From: Ophiosphaerella korrae
Lineage: Eukaryota; Ascomycota; Dothideomycetes; Pleosporales; Phaeosphaeriaceae
Direction: 5' to 3'
Length of the DNA stretch: 64,000 nucleotides
NCBI GenBank assembly: GCA_028456385.1
Contig: JALNQF010000053.1
Location: 124,001-188,000, forward strand
Shown here: one piece after another, positions 20,857-30,632 of the stretch
Layout: each line of letters begins with the position of its first letter
How positions within the stretch are numbered: position 1 is the stretch's first letter
Notes under the pieces: generated by a model
What the model was told of the DNA's origin: nothing
The model's input: the letters and a program-made list of their open reading frames with translations, nothing else
Databases searched by the model: none
Translations under genes and position numbers: made by a program

Positions 20857-22878
20857 ATGCTAGCACTCTGGTCCCGGGCAACGCAAAACCCGGGCACCTA
20901 CAGATGCATATCAAGTGCCTCTAATGTGCCGACCGTGGCTGCACGTCGTGGCCACGCCTGCCTGCCCGGCTGGTGGGCGTTTGGGACTCCCACCTCGACT
21001 TTTTTCTACACAACCATCTTCGCCGCGGGCTTGACCATGGATGCAAAAGCAAAGTCAGACAGGAATAAAAAATGGGAAGAGGCTTTTTCGCAGTTGCGCG
21101 AAGCAATGGATCACCCGTCAAACTCAACGAGCACACGACAAAGGGAGGAGAAGGACCAGAAGCCGACGGAGCCCCAACTTGATGGCCTACAGGAATCTGG
21201 TGTCCCTCACGAATCTGATTGGGATACTGTTCATCGTCTTACTAGCATGGAACTCAGTGATGACTTTGCCCTACACGACTGGGAAGTGTCACAGCTCGAT
21301 GCTGCTGCACAAACATGGGCCGACTTGGGCTTCGATTCACGCATGCCAGGAGCACAAGCGCTAGCATGGCCAGCAAATACAGGCAGAAATCTTATCCCAC
21401 ATCACCTGCCACCACAATCACTATGGGCGCCTGATTCGCTGCGTTTGACAGCAATGCGCAGGAGACATTCGCGCAAGAAGCTAGCCATGCAGGAGCTGGC
21501 CACCGGTCTACTCATCCACAATCTAATCCGGCACGCTGACCTTGCCCGTATTTTGATAAAAGCGGATGATCTCCTTTATAATTTATCTCCCGAGATTCAG
21601 TATATTCTATCGTATACAGAAGAGCAAGCGGCTACAATTCGCACCAACTTCCTTGAAGATATGGAGCGAATACATCACATTCCCGTAGAAAGCCCTGTGG
21701 AGGCGTTCGCCCAAGCTAGAATGCTTGTGACCCAAGCTTCAGCCCCGAGTTACTTCCAAGATGCCGACGGTGACTTCTACGACATCTGCAAGCAGATGAA
21801 TGAAAGTATTAGAAATCTCATTCAAAAATGTGGGAAGGGAGAGGAGAAGGAGAAAGCCGTGATCATCGCAAAAATTTGCCACAATCTGCTTGTCTCAACA
21901 GCCTCCCCGGATCTCCATACCTTCAATATCCTCATCTCTGGCTTTACCCTGTGGCGCCGTACTCAACTGGTTGACGATGTGATAAATGCGATGTATGCAG
22001 CGAAAATTCGACCCAATGAGCTGCTGTGTAGACAGATCCTTGATCATTATACAGTGCAATCACGCCCAGAGGACTTTACTTACTTTGTAGCCAAGATGCG
22101 AGGCGTTGGTAATGCACTCATGCTTGCTGACCCTTCAATCACGATCAACGAAGCTAGCCATGAGAGGTTGATAAGAGTCAGCGCAGACAAGGTTTATCAA
22201 AAGGTCTACCCCACGCCCATGGTCTTCGGTTCGCTAATCAACGGCGTTTTGAAGTTTGCAGGCTTCGACCGCGCCTTGGACGTTTATTACGAGATGAAAG
22301 CTGACGGCTGGGGCCTGACCATTCCTGGCTTGACGAGGCTCCTTGCTGATTGTATCCGTCGTGCCGACTGGGACGGCGGGACCTATGTCTGGGAAGAAAT
22401 CAGCAGCATAAAAACCAAAGTTAAACCGAGCTACGTTGCCAAGGCCTACCACCACATGCTCAGTTTGTGCTCTGTCACCGGCAACACGGTGGCCTTCAAC
22501 CAAATCCTGAACGAGGTTGCAAAGAGAGGTTTTGACCAGCAGTACATCCTCAATGCTGCCATGAAAACGACTCGTTGGGCACAGCACAAGAGAAGCAACC
22601 TAGCGCCCGCCTGGGCAGCGGACAACTTGATGATTGCGGTCTCAGGCTATGCGAATGACACAAGTCTGTCCAACAAGATGGCCGATGATTGCCCGCTGGA
22701 CGAGATGGAATTCGACACAGACGATCTTTCACAGCCGCTATCGGAAGACTTGTTACGGGCACAGAACGAGAATAATAATACCGAGCCTGAGATCGGAGGC
22801 ACCGTCGACCCGAAGGAGGCTTGGTCAGCGTGGGTTGAACATGAGCTTGGAGAGAGGCCAAAGGACCCCAAGCTTTGA
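20857..22878 (+). CDS. Mitochondrial pentatricopeptide-repeat (PPR) protein
   Basis: 673 residues from ATG 20857 (MLALWSRATQNPGTYRCISS), uninterrupted. The first 60 residues are basic, Ser/Ala-rich and free of acidic residues, as in a mitochondrial presequence. PPR-type helix pairs are readable in the middle and C-terminal parts: DLHTFNILISGFTLWRRTQ, VDDVINAMYAAKIRPNELL, MVFGSLINGVLKFAGFDRAL, DVYYEMKADGWGLTIPGL and AYHHMLSLCSVTGNTVAF. This fits fungal PPR proteins that bind organelle transcripts. The RNA target cannot be predicted. The C-terminal tail is acidic (DEMEFDTDDLSQPLSEDLL) and ends WSAWVEHELGERPKDPKL. Confidence 0.8.
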   Translation: MLALWSRATQNPGTYRCISSASNVPTVAARRGHACLPGWWAFGTPTSTFFYTTIFAAGLTMDAKAKSDRNKKWEEAFSQLREAMDHPSNSTSTRQREEKDQKPTEPQLDGLQESGVPHESDWDTVHRLTSMELSDDFALHDWEVSQLDAAAQTWADLGFDSRMPGAQALAWPANTGRNLIPHHLPPQSLWAPDSLRLTAMRRRHSRKKLAMQELATGLLIHNLIRHADLARILIKADDLLYNLSPEIQYILSYTEEQAATIRTNFLEDMERIHHIPVESPVEAFAQARMLVTQASAPSYFQDADGDFYDICKQMNESIRNLIQKCGKGEEKEKAVIIAKICHNLLVSTASPDLHTFNILISGFTLWRRTQLVDDVINAMYAAKIRPNELLCRQILDHYTVQSRPEDFTYFVAKMRGVGNALMLADPSITINEASHERLIRVSADKVYQKVYPTPMVFGSLINGVLKFAGFDRALDVYYEMKADGWGLTIPGLTRLLADCIRRADWDGGTYVWEEISSIKTKVKPSYVAKAYHHMLSLCSVTGNTVAFNQILNEVAKRGFDQQYILNAAMKTTRWAQHKRSNLAPAWAADNLMIAVSGYANDTSLSNKMADDCPLDEMEFDTDDLSQPLSEDLLRAQNENNNTEPEIGGTVDPKEAWSAWVEHELGERPKDPKL

Positions 22879-25024
22879 GATGATCGCCGGTATGAGCAAG
22901 ATGTCATGGGTGGCTGTATAACATGTAGATCAGTGTACATACTAGAGCATTAGATTAGCGTTACATGTTTTACGAGGTGGACTTATGATTGACATTGATG
23001 AGATAGGAGGGCGTGCACCTCCATGCAGAACGACCTACCCGAATACACTCAAAGCCATTGCCATGACGTCAATGTATCTGCACCACTTTGTTCTTCCAAC
23101 GCAGATTCACTTGTCACGTGCCTCTCCTAACACCTGAGCGTCAGCACACAACACCTTGCCCTTCGAGAACATCTAGAACGATGACGAGCCCGAACCAAAA
23201 GCAAGTTCGCTGTTCCATTCCCCCGCGGGGTCACCAGACGCACGCATGCCGCCAAGTCCTTCGCTGTTTTCCATGCCTCTATTTAAATTAACCGTACCGC
23301 ACCTTAATATACGACCTCCTTTCCTCAGGAACCTATTTCTCGCCATTCCTTCCCGACCACTTCCCAGCCTCGGCTGCTCATTAGCCCAATCGCAACCAGC
23401 CTATACTGGAGGCCAGACCGAGTGTTGATTCCAGCGCAGCTAATTTGGCAACTTCGAATGCGGCCAGCTGGCGTACGAGGCTTGGACGGGAAATTTTCGT
23501 TTGGGTGATTGGGTATTCATATGGGTTTGACCAAATCCCTCCTTTTGTCGTCTACGGCCGTTGATGCGACGGGTGGCTGCAGGTCTGGCTGCTAAAAATT
23601 TATCATGGACCATTTCTTCCAGTCGCACGGCATGAGTCCACCGTTTGGATCTTTATATCCCCGACGCCCATCCGTGCGCGGTAATGAGCTTGCGCTCGTC
23701 CCTGCAGCATTTTGCCCTTGTTGCTATTTGGCGCTCGAATAGGAAATGGTGATCCGGCGGGTGGATGTGATCTGTAAATAGACGCACATGGTACTATGGC
23801 GATCATATTAATAATGGCAAGATAGCAAGGATACAGCTACCGCCATCCGTGAGGCCAGCCTGATGTGGTTCAGGTTGTGGAGCTTGATGCCCCATCGCTC
23901 GTGCCGTCGGATGCGCACACCGTCACGTCTTCCGTATACGAAGTCTCCTTACAGTAGCTTCGAGGCCGGCCAATTGCCTTTGACGAGACGGAGATTCGAT
24001 CTGGGGCCTAGAACAGGTTCAGCCCACTGTACTCGTCTGTTGAAGGCCCACTGCTTCAGAGCATGCAGTGACCCTCCACTCCGCAAACGTTAGGTCCAGC
24101 GCGGAAGTATGATAGATGAAGTGGGTGGGTCGATCGGGAGGCGCGATAAGGAGACTTTCAGCCATCCAAGCGTGACACCCATGCTAGGATCCCATCCAAC
24201 AGATTCCTGTTTTGTAAATTATGGTGTGGAGTGGTCGGGCTAGAATAGACGTTGGGAGCAAACTCCAACCGTGCATTGCCGGAAAGAACAATCCCTTTGT
24301 GTAGGCGCATGATGTGCCACGGGTGCAGATCGATAGCGCTAGATACAGTTGGTGGTATTGCCACATAGATCTTTAGCATCGTGACCGAGAAACCGGTCAT
24401 CGTATCAGAGCATGCGAGTCCCTGGGCGACGAGGGAGCCAGCAGGAATGAACCATCGGATGGGCATGCCACGGAAACGACCTCTTGACGCAAGCAAGCGG
24501 TCTGTACCACAGACTACGGAAACTCAGGACAAGGGTAAACAAAGTGAAACGTACAGTGTAGAGCGTAGACTCAGTCTTGACGTCGAGCAAGTGCGCATTC
24601 CATGTAGCACCGCGGCGGCGCTTCCCTGCGCAAGCGCATCGTATCTTCTAATCACTCAACATCAGCGGGTCGTCAAACCACTTGTTAGCCAATATGTATC
24701 GTCGTTGAGTGCTGGCCAGACATTGTGTGTACTATGCTACATGCGGAACAGTGGTGCTTTACCCAGATTACACGCCCGTATCTTTCGCCTCGACCACCAC
24801 ACTACGACCTCCTGTTGTTGGCCATGTGGAAAGTGGCAAAATGTGATTACCTGGTACAGTGGGTATATGAAGTCGTCCGATTCTTGCTTGCAATGTCGAT
24901 CTAGTTTCTCCGGCTCTTTATATCAACTGCTCCTAACTCCACCTTGATTTCACCCTCAAGAAACACTTGTACCCACTTCTTCATTTAGTAGTACCGAATA
25001 TTGATCAGCTTGTTGGTAGCGACT
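22879..25024. other. Gene-poor interval upstream of the repeat-peptide gene
   Basis: About 2.1 kb without a supportable gene. Open frames present are short or begin at non-ATG codons. A minus-strand open stretch of about 110 codons at 24158-24496 has protein-like composition but begins at TTG and has no recognisable domain or splice partner. The right end contains the promoter of the gene starting at 25025. Confidence 0.5.
24916..24924 (+). promoter_or_regulatory. Possible TATA box of the repeat-peptide gene
   Basis: CTTTATATC lies about 105 nt upstream of ATG 25025. The position is plausible for a fungal core promoter; no other support. Confidence 0.35.
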
Positions 25025-25583
25025 ATGCAATACAGATTTGTATCCGTTCTTGCCGTAGGCACCTTGGTTGCTGTTGGCAATGGTGCGCCTATTGTATGAT
25101 GACCGTTCATATACTCTTCGTCGATGTCTTGCTTACCGACAACAGGCACAGACATTCAACATTGGTGTCCCAACTAGCCCGACCGTAGGCAAGCCATCAA
25201 GTGATGTTACTTGGGGAAAGCGCGACATTGTCTGGGAAACGCCAGCAGACACAGTCACCATTGGAAAGCCATCGACGGACGTCACCTGGGGCAAGCGCGA
25301 TCTCGTCTTCGACCAGCCAAAAGATACCATTGAGAACGGCAAGCCATCAACCGAAGTGACCTGGGGAAAGCGTGACATCGTCTGGGAAACGCCAGCGGAC
25401 AAAGTCATCATTGGAAAGCCGTCCACGGATGTGACATGGGGCAAACGTGAGGCAGAGGCAGAGAAGCCCAAGGATACCTTCAAGCTCGGCAAGCCCAGCA
25501 CAGAAGTGACATGGGGCAAGCGCGGTCAACCCGAGCCCATTATCGAGCTTGGAAAGCCGTCTACTGATGTGACCTGGTCTTAG
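25025..25583 (+). CDS. Secreted Kex2-processed repeat peptide precursor (KEP)
   Basis: Exon 25025-25093, a 52-nt intron (25094-25145, GTATGA..ACAG) and exon 25146-25583 give 168 residues. Residues 1-20 (MQYRFVSVLAVGTLVAVGNG) form a signal peptide. Six tandem units follow, each containing GKPS[ST][DE]VTW; five end in GKR and the last ends TWS at the C-terminus. Units are about 25 residues, with a variable half (such as DIVWETPADTVTI) and a constant half. KR is the classic site of the Golgi protease Kex2, so the precursor should be cut into five or six similar peptides. Unit 5 opens EAEA directly after KR, a dipeptidyl-aminopeptidase (Ste13) trimming pattern known from the alpha-factor precursor. 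No Cys is present in the mature repeats. No tailoring enzyme (UstYa-like, tyrosinase) is seen next to it. It could be a signalling peptide, cell-wall peptide or RiPP precursor. Confidence 0.88.
25192..25580 (+). repeat. Six in-frame coding repeats (Kex2-repeat gene)
   Basis: Tandem units of about 75 nt, whose constant half GGCAAGCCATC.AC.GA.GT.ACNTGGGG is repeated six times inside the second exon. DNA copies differ mostly at third codon positions, while the encoded GKPST[DE]VTWGKR stays the same, as expected if the peptide is under selection. Confidence 0.8.
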
Positions 25584-25912
25584 ACCCGAGTCTTTCCCTT
25601 GGGGGTTTTGATTGGTAAGTCTAGTGCAGACTGATCATCGCATGCATCTATATACTGACTGACTCCGTAGCCTGATTAGTCATGGATTGTATTGTTGAAA
25701 TAGTTTCGAGAGCTTGGTTTCGGGTGAAGAAATGTAGAATCACTGTCGTTAACCTGGTATACCGTGGTAGAAAAGGCGATATCCGCAGGTCTGGATTGGT
25801 TCTTGTTTTTTGTAGTAATTGAAGAGTTTTCACCACTGTGTATGTAACATGTGATGCCTACGAGGATGTGGATGCCTAGATTTGGTAATGCTATGATACT
25901 CGTCACGCCGGA
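25584..25912. other. Convergent 3' interval, repeat-peptide gene / DUF866 gene
   Basis: About 330 bp between two convergent stop codons; it should contain both 3' UTRs. I see no further gene. Confidence 0.6.
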
Positions 25913-26509
25913 CTAGGCCCGGCGAATCTCCCACTTGACGCCTGTGATGCTGACTTCCTCGCCGGCCTTTTCGTCGTAGTCGAACCACTCGCCTTCGGCG
26001 AGGTCAATGCCAGTGAACTTGGTGCCGGAATCTACTCCTGTTGCGAGAAACTCACCCTAGAAAACATGTTAATGAGTGCAGGGAGGGTGAGCAGTCATGA
26101 CGGCACCAACCTCGGCCTTGAATTCGGTAAACTCGAGTCCTCTACAGTCAAATTCGAGGATATTAACCGTCTTGGGTGGGTCTGTCTGTTCGTATGTGGC
26201 GGGCGGCGCCTTAATATTGGCCGAGTGTTCTCTCTGGGTGCTTGTTAGACGGATGGATAATGCGCACAGAACAATGAGGGGCCGAGCAACCTTACAGTTT
26301 TTGCACTTCCATACAAAATTAGCCTCGCCCCTGCTACCGCTGACTTCGTTTTGCTCGAAGCGGCTGACGGAGACAAAGTTGGGGTGTGTTTCGCGACATG
26401 AGGTGCACTGGACTTTGAATGTGTAGAAGAAGGGCGACTCCTCGGTGTCGAGGGGGCGCAGATCCGTCACGCCATTAAGTTCGGCTTTTAAAGCTAGTGC
26501 GAGCACCAT
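25913..26509 (-). CDS. CXXC zinc-binding protein, DUF866/UPF0587 family (CZIB/C1orf123 homologue)
   Basis: Exons 26291-26509, 26111-26233 and 25913-26056 are joined over introns 26234-26290 and 26057-26110, giving 161 residues, the normal family length. ATG 26509 gives MVLALALKAELNGVTDLRP. Two CXXC pairs are visible, CTSC (in FKVQCTSCRETHPNFVSVS) and CKNC (in FVWKCKNCKRE), which coordinate zinc in the family. Later family segments are VNILEFDCRGLEFTEF and a C-terminal GEWFDYDEKAGEEVSITGVKWEIRRA. The molecular role of the family is poorly known. It diverges from the SmF gene across 198 bp. Confidence 0.9.
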
Positions 26510-26707
26510 GATGAATGTCTTGGTGGTGATGTGGTTGAAGGTTTTGATGTTCTGCGACCCCCCACTCACTCACTCTCACCCTCCCCCGCGGTGAGGGACG
26601 CGCCGGGGCTTTGGCCACCTTTTCGCCGACCGACTTTCTTCGCACCTCACCAACATCGTTGCCCACGTCTGGACATACCCTTCACCACCAGTCACGCTGT
26701 CGCAATC
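26510..26707. promoter_or_regulatory. Shared divergent promoter region, DUF866 gene / SmF gene
   Basis: 198 bp between head-to-head start codons must serve both genes. The minus-strand frame stays open 20 codons upstream of ATG 26509, with an ATG at 26569 that I regard as 5' UTR because family members start with MVLALALKAEL-like sequence. Confidence 0.5.
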
Positions 26708-27108
26708 ATGGCCGTAAGCTTCCGATCCCACCTCTTGGGCATGCGCGCCCAGCACTGATTTTGGTACTAATAAGATCCAGGCAGTCGCACCCTTCAACCC
26801 TCGACCACTACTCCAGAGCTTGTATGTCGTCGCGCGCATGCCGTCTGTCCCCAATTTAATAACCAGCTGGCAGGGTCGATAAAGAAATCGTTGTACGGCT
26901 AAAGTGGGGCGAGACCGAATACAAAGGCAGACTCGTCTCGGTCGACCTCTACATGAACGTCCAGCTCGCCAACACAGAAGAGTTTATAGGCGGCGTATCT
27001 TCTGGGACCTTGGGCCAGGTCCTAATCCGATGCAACAATGTGTTGTGGATTGGCAAGGCGGATGAAGTTCAGCCCAAAGCAATCAAGGACACGGCCATGA
27101 GCGGCTGA
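26708..27108 (+). CDS. SMX3: Small nuclear ribonucleoprotein SmF
   Basis: Three exons: 26708-26713 (MA only), 26781-26821 and 26874-27108, with introns 26714-26780 and 26822-26873, both GT..AG. The 93-residue product reads [16 protein letters not shown], then the Sm1 motif [37 protein letters not shown], and the Sm2 motif [18 protein letters not shown]. These match SmF, one of seven Sm proteins that ring the U-snRNA Sm site in the spliceosome. The first two exons are too short to appear as open frames but restore the conserved N-terminus exactly. The gene is convergent with the large HEAT-repeat gene. Confidence 0.92.
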
Positions 27109-27386
27109 GGCGCCGCTCAGCTATCACCCGAATCCGACTCCGAGATGCACGGGCATGGGCACGAGATGCTACGAGGAATGAATGCGCTGGAAGGGCTTGC
27201 GCCATCAGCTGCGCATACAGGATAACCCACGGGCTGGTTTTGGCCTTTGGCAGGCGTGTGCACCGCAAACTCGCATTGGCTTCACCTTTGTCACAACCAT
27301 GAAGCCGATACCTGAATATCAAGCCCGCACAGAGTTACATCGGCAATGGCGACATTACCCTAGTTTTGGAACAAAATATACGAGAG

Positions 27387-30300
27387 CTAGTCAACTTCCT
27401 CTATAACCAGCTTTTTCCTTTCTTGCCCTTTCCCTGACATGTGAACCTTCAAATCTAAGCCTCTCAAGCCCCCATCGAGACCAAGATTGGCGCTCAATCC
27501 AATTCTTTCGTCCTGATGTTGATACATCTTCTTCAGCCGCACCGACTCCAGCCCCTCGAGCGCGCTCGCTGCGTGTTCCCGCACTAGGGCGTCCCCATCC
27601 TCGTCCCTGACCCATGCGACTACCCGTTCAACCTCTTCTTGTTGTGGTATGCCCAGTTCGCTCGTCCTACCCCTATTCACATCGAGCGCACCACTAAGGC
27701 CACGCAATAGCCCTACGATAACAAGCATCGCAGCTCGGCGCAGTATACCTTTTGCTTCACTGGTTTCCATAGTAAGAACCAAGAGAGCCGTTTGCAACGC
27801 GGCATCAATAGTAACTTGCCGCAACAAAATAAGCTGATGCTCAAGAATCGTCGAGAGCACACTCAAAGCCGAAGTACGTATCCGCACATCCTCTTCAATC
27901 CCCGTATCTTCCCATCCCTGAACTATCTTGAGCAGCGCATCACGCTCTGTCTGGTCTCGCATGTCGCCACCATCCGGGTCAAGTAGATTAGGTATGGGTC
28001 CGCCCCACGCTGCTTCCCCGTCTTCCTGCAGTTTGCGCTCTGCTTCTGCAATTTGTGCGCGAGCGGAGAGCGTGTGCGTGCGCTTGCCGCGGCGACTTGC
28101 TATTGACAAACAGGCATCTGATATCAGCTTGTGGACTCTGTGTCGAGTTGATCCATCACTCGTTTCCAACCTGTGCGACTCGATGACAAAGTTATTGAGT
28201 ACTTCGCCGATGCGTAGACGGAAATCGAGAGCTTGCTGGAGACGTTGGCTCTTCTCGTTCGTCAGAGTCCCTCTGGTGTTCTTCATCGACTGCTCATCAG
28301 TGTCGATGAAGGCATCTACTAGGATTTGTATTACTAGGTTTGGCGCGCGGATAGCAAGGTCGACGAGAGCTGGAACTGCTGCGATATGGACGTATGACTC
28401 AGGGTCTTCAAGGGCGCCAGACAAAAGCCGATGTGCCATTGATGGAACATCAATAACCTGAAAAGCCGTTTGGTCCTTGATGAGCGTGCGTAGGATGTTG
28501 AGCGCCCAGGTGCGATCTGGAGGTTCTGGAGAGGCGAAGTTGTCGATGGCAGACTTCAGCGTTTTGCGATGCTCAGCGAGAGGATCTGAAGCATCTACTG
28601 ATGTCGATGCAAGCGAGGATTGGAGAAGTCGTAGAAGTGTATTTGCCGAACTCTGGATTGTTGGTATCTGAGACCGCTCTTGTGATAGGTACGTAAGGAG
28701 TGGGAGCACCGAATCGACTATTTTTTGCGTTGCAAGTGTTTGCTTGAAGTCTGGTGATGAAACTACGGTGATCAAAATGCTTATTGCAAATGATGCGAGG
28801 TCTGTATGTATAAGTTTTTCATCAACATCTTCGCCTAGATGATCTTTTTTCTCTGTTGCTACCAAGTTCCGGAGATTATTACGCGTGAGGTTCTTACTTT
28901 CTGCCAGCTTCCGCACCTTGTCTTGATGCTCACTGACGAAGTTCGAGAGCAGTTGCCTCATCAGTTCCATTATATGCTGTGGACTCCTGGCAAATTGGTC
29001 CTTGAATCTAGTGGTCAAGACTTCTAATAATTGTGTGTTGGCCAAAGCAGCAAGCGGGTCGGTATCCGGTTCGTTGGTCAAGGATTTCTTGGTATCTTGG
29101 ACTGGAGACAACCAGCGCTGTGTGACGCGCAGAAAAATTGATCCAATAACATCATCAACTGGATTCGCTTCGGCGAGCAGAGACACAAAGAGGTTGATCC
29201 TTGTACTCAGGCTATCGATGCGTTCGAAAAGAGTGCTCATCTCTGATGCGCTAGGAGGTGAAATACTGCGTATACGTATCTCCACGCCGCCTTGCGAACC
29301 AGGCCCAAAAGTCCATGCCGCATCGCCGTCCCAGAAGATATCCGTGGCGATCTTATCAATATCTCTTAAATCACAAGTTACGGAGATGCATCGGACTATA
29401 ATACCTTTTGACAAAAGTGCCCACGTCTTGTTTAGCGTGGGTCTTGCTTGGGCGTAGTTGAGCAAAGCCCATATTGGCTGTAAGACAGGACTGATGAGCC
29501 GTTTTAATAGACCAGCATTAGAGTACGATAAAACAATAGTGTTGAACCTGTTCAGTGCGCGTTCAAGGTCCTGCTCTTTCACAAGCACTTTTTCCATAGA
29601 GTTTGATCCTGTTTTCTGCTGAGCTAAGTCATTTTGGGAGTTTTGTGGATTGATAGATTGTATCAGTGGACGTGCGAACAGCTCCCATCCCACCATGCCT
29701 GGCGCGCCTGTACTTCTTTTACTCAAGATACCACCAGCAATTATTTGGCCGGCCGCCCTACTTAGTGCTATCCCCTCACTACCATCAAGCATCTCCCACA
29801 ACTGAGGGGCAAGCTGACGTAGCCATTCATCCTGAGTCATTCCAGCAGGTGGTGAGACGAGCAGTCGTGAGGCTTGCGAAATAGCTTCTATCGGTATTGG
29901 AGTTTGTGACTGTGCACTAGATGCCTCCTGAGGCATCTGAGAGTGCTTTGCAATAAACGAAAGAGACATAAATTCTACCATGTGACGAATACCTCTCTGG
30001 CGGAGAGGTACCATGGCCAAGAGTTTTGATATGGGTGGTTTGAGCCAACCTGGAAGGGGTTGCTGGAGAAAAGTTGTGAGAATGGGAAGTAGGCGTGAGG
30101 TAGGTGTTGCCTCAATAGTTTTCTGGAAAAAAGGCGTGAAGACGTCGTTCATGTCGTGTTCATTAGGAGAGAAGGACAATTCGGCAAGCGCAGCGATGAT
30201 ATCTGGTAGAATTCGCTGACTGACGAGCGGTTGGACACCTGAACCTCTTTGTTCCAGTAGAGGCAACAGAGTGCGAAGAACTGTCGAAAGTTGCTGTAAA

Positions 30301-30632
30301 TCTCTTTTAAGGTTGGTTGGACTTGTGGCCGTCAAGACTGACCGTGGACGTTGGCAAAATTCCACACCAGGGGATAGATGTGGCAGCATGCCAAATGTTG
30401 TGATGAAATCAAGTAAGCCATACACCACACCTGCGAGAGATGCATCGTAAGGAGCGTCGGGATCCACAGTGAGATCGGCCGTGTTAATAGATTGAAGATG
30501 AGAGAGCGCTTGTTGTACAAGTTTTTCAGATTCCACAATGTCCCCACCCTTCTCATTTTCATGTCTGCTCTTGTTTACAAAGGGCCCGATAAACTCCACA
30601 GCAGCATCGACAGCAGTCTCGATTGCCCCCAT
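27387..30632 (-). CDS. Large HEAT-repeat protein, Rtp1/Tango6-like (RNA polymerase II assembly/import factor)
   Basis: Single uninterrupted frame of 1081 residues, ATG 30632. The product is alpha-helical throughout with HEAT-style pairs. Recognisable features are an N-terminal MGAIETAVDAAVEFIGPFV, a central LLKRLISPVLQPIWALLNYAQ segment, and a C-terminal third with DPLAEHRKTLKSAIDNFASPEPPDRTWAL, YVHIAAVPALVDLAIRAPNLVIQIL and QALDFRLRIGEVLNNFVI. That C-terminal arrangement matches my recollection of the RTP1 C-terminal domains in fungal Rtp1 and animal Tango6, which in yeast help RNA polymerase II subunit assembly and nuclear import. It lacks introns. The alternative is an unrelated HEAT protein. 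Confidence 0.7.
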   Translation of the reverse strand: MGAIETAVDAAVEFIGPFVNKSRHENEKGGDIVESEKLVQQALSHLQSINTADLTVDPDAPYDASLAGVVYGLLDFITTFGMLPHLSPGVEFCQRPRSVLTATSPTNLKRDLQQLSTVLRTLLPLLEQRGSGVQPLVSQRILPDIIAALAELSFSPNEHDMNDVFTPFFQKTIEATPTSRLLPILTTFLQQPLPGWLKPPISKLLAMVPLRQRGIRHMVEFMSLSFIAKHSQMPQEASSAQSQTPIPIEAISQASRLLVSPPAGMTQDEWLRQLAPQLWEMLDGSEGIALSRAAGQIIAGGILSKRSTGAPGMVGWELFARPLIQSINPQNSQNDLAQQKTGSNSMEKVLVKEQDLERALNRFNTIVLSYSNAGLLKRLISPVLQPIWALLNYAQARPTLNKTWALLSKGIIVRCISVTCDLRDIDKIATDIFWDGDAAWTFGPGSQGGVEIRIRSISPPSASEMSTLFERIDSLSTRINLFVSLLAEANPVDDVIGSIFLRVTQRWLSPVQDTKKSLTNEPDTDPLAALANTQLLEVLTTRFKDQFARSPQHIMELMRQLLSNFVSEHQDKVRKLAESKNLTRNNLRNLVATEKKDHLGEDVDEKLIHTDLASFAISILITVVSSPDFKQTLATQKIVDSVLPLLTYLSQERSQIPTIQSSANTLLRLLQSSLASTSVDASDPLAEHRKTLKSAIDNFASPEPPDRTWALNILRTLIKDQTAFQVIDVPSMAHRLLSGALEDPESYVHIAAVPALVDLAIRAPNLVIQILVDAFIDTDEQSMKNTRGTLTNEKSQRLQQALDFRLRIGEVLNNFVIESHRLETSDGSTRHRVHKLISDACLSIASRRGKRTHTLSARAQIAEAERKLQEDGEAAWGGPIPNLLDPDGGDMRDQTERDALLKIVQGWEDTGIEEDVRIRTSALSVLSTILEHQLILLRQVTIDAALQTALLVLTMETSEAKGILRRAAMLVIVGLLRGLSGALDVNRGRTSELGIPQQEEVERVVAWVRDEDGDALVREHAASALEGLESVRLKKMYQHQDERIGLSANLGLDGGLRGLDLKVHMSGKGQERKKLVIEEVD

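Noticed and set aside
24158..24496. Minus-strand frame with protein-like composition
   Set aside because: Starts at TTG, no domain, no exon partner found; kept only as a note in the interval.
25025..25583. Classical alpha-pheromone gene
   Set aside because: The KR and EAEA layout is similar, but the repeated peptide lacks the Cys pair and Gly-Gln-Pro/Ser core of filamentous ascomycete alpha pheromones.
25025..25583. Ustiloxin-type (dikaritin) RiPP cluster
   Set aside because: The precursor architecture would fit, but no UstYa-like, tyrosinase or other tailoring genes lie in the flanking genes.
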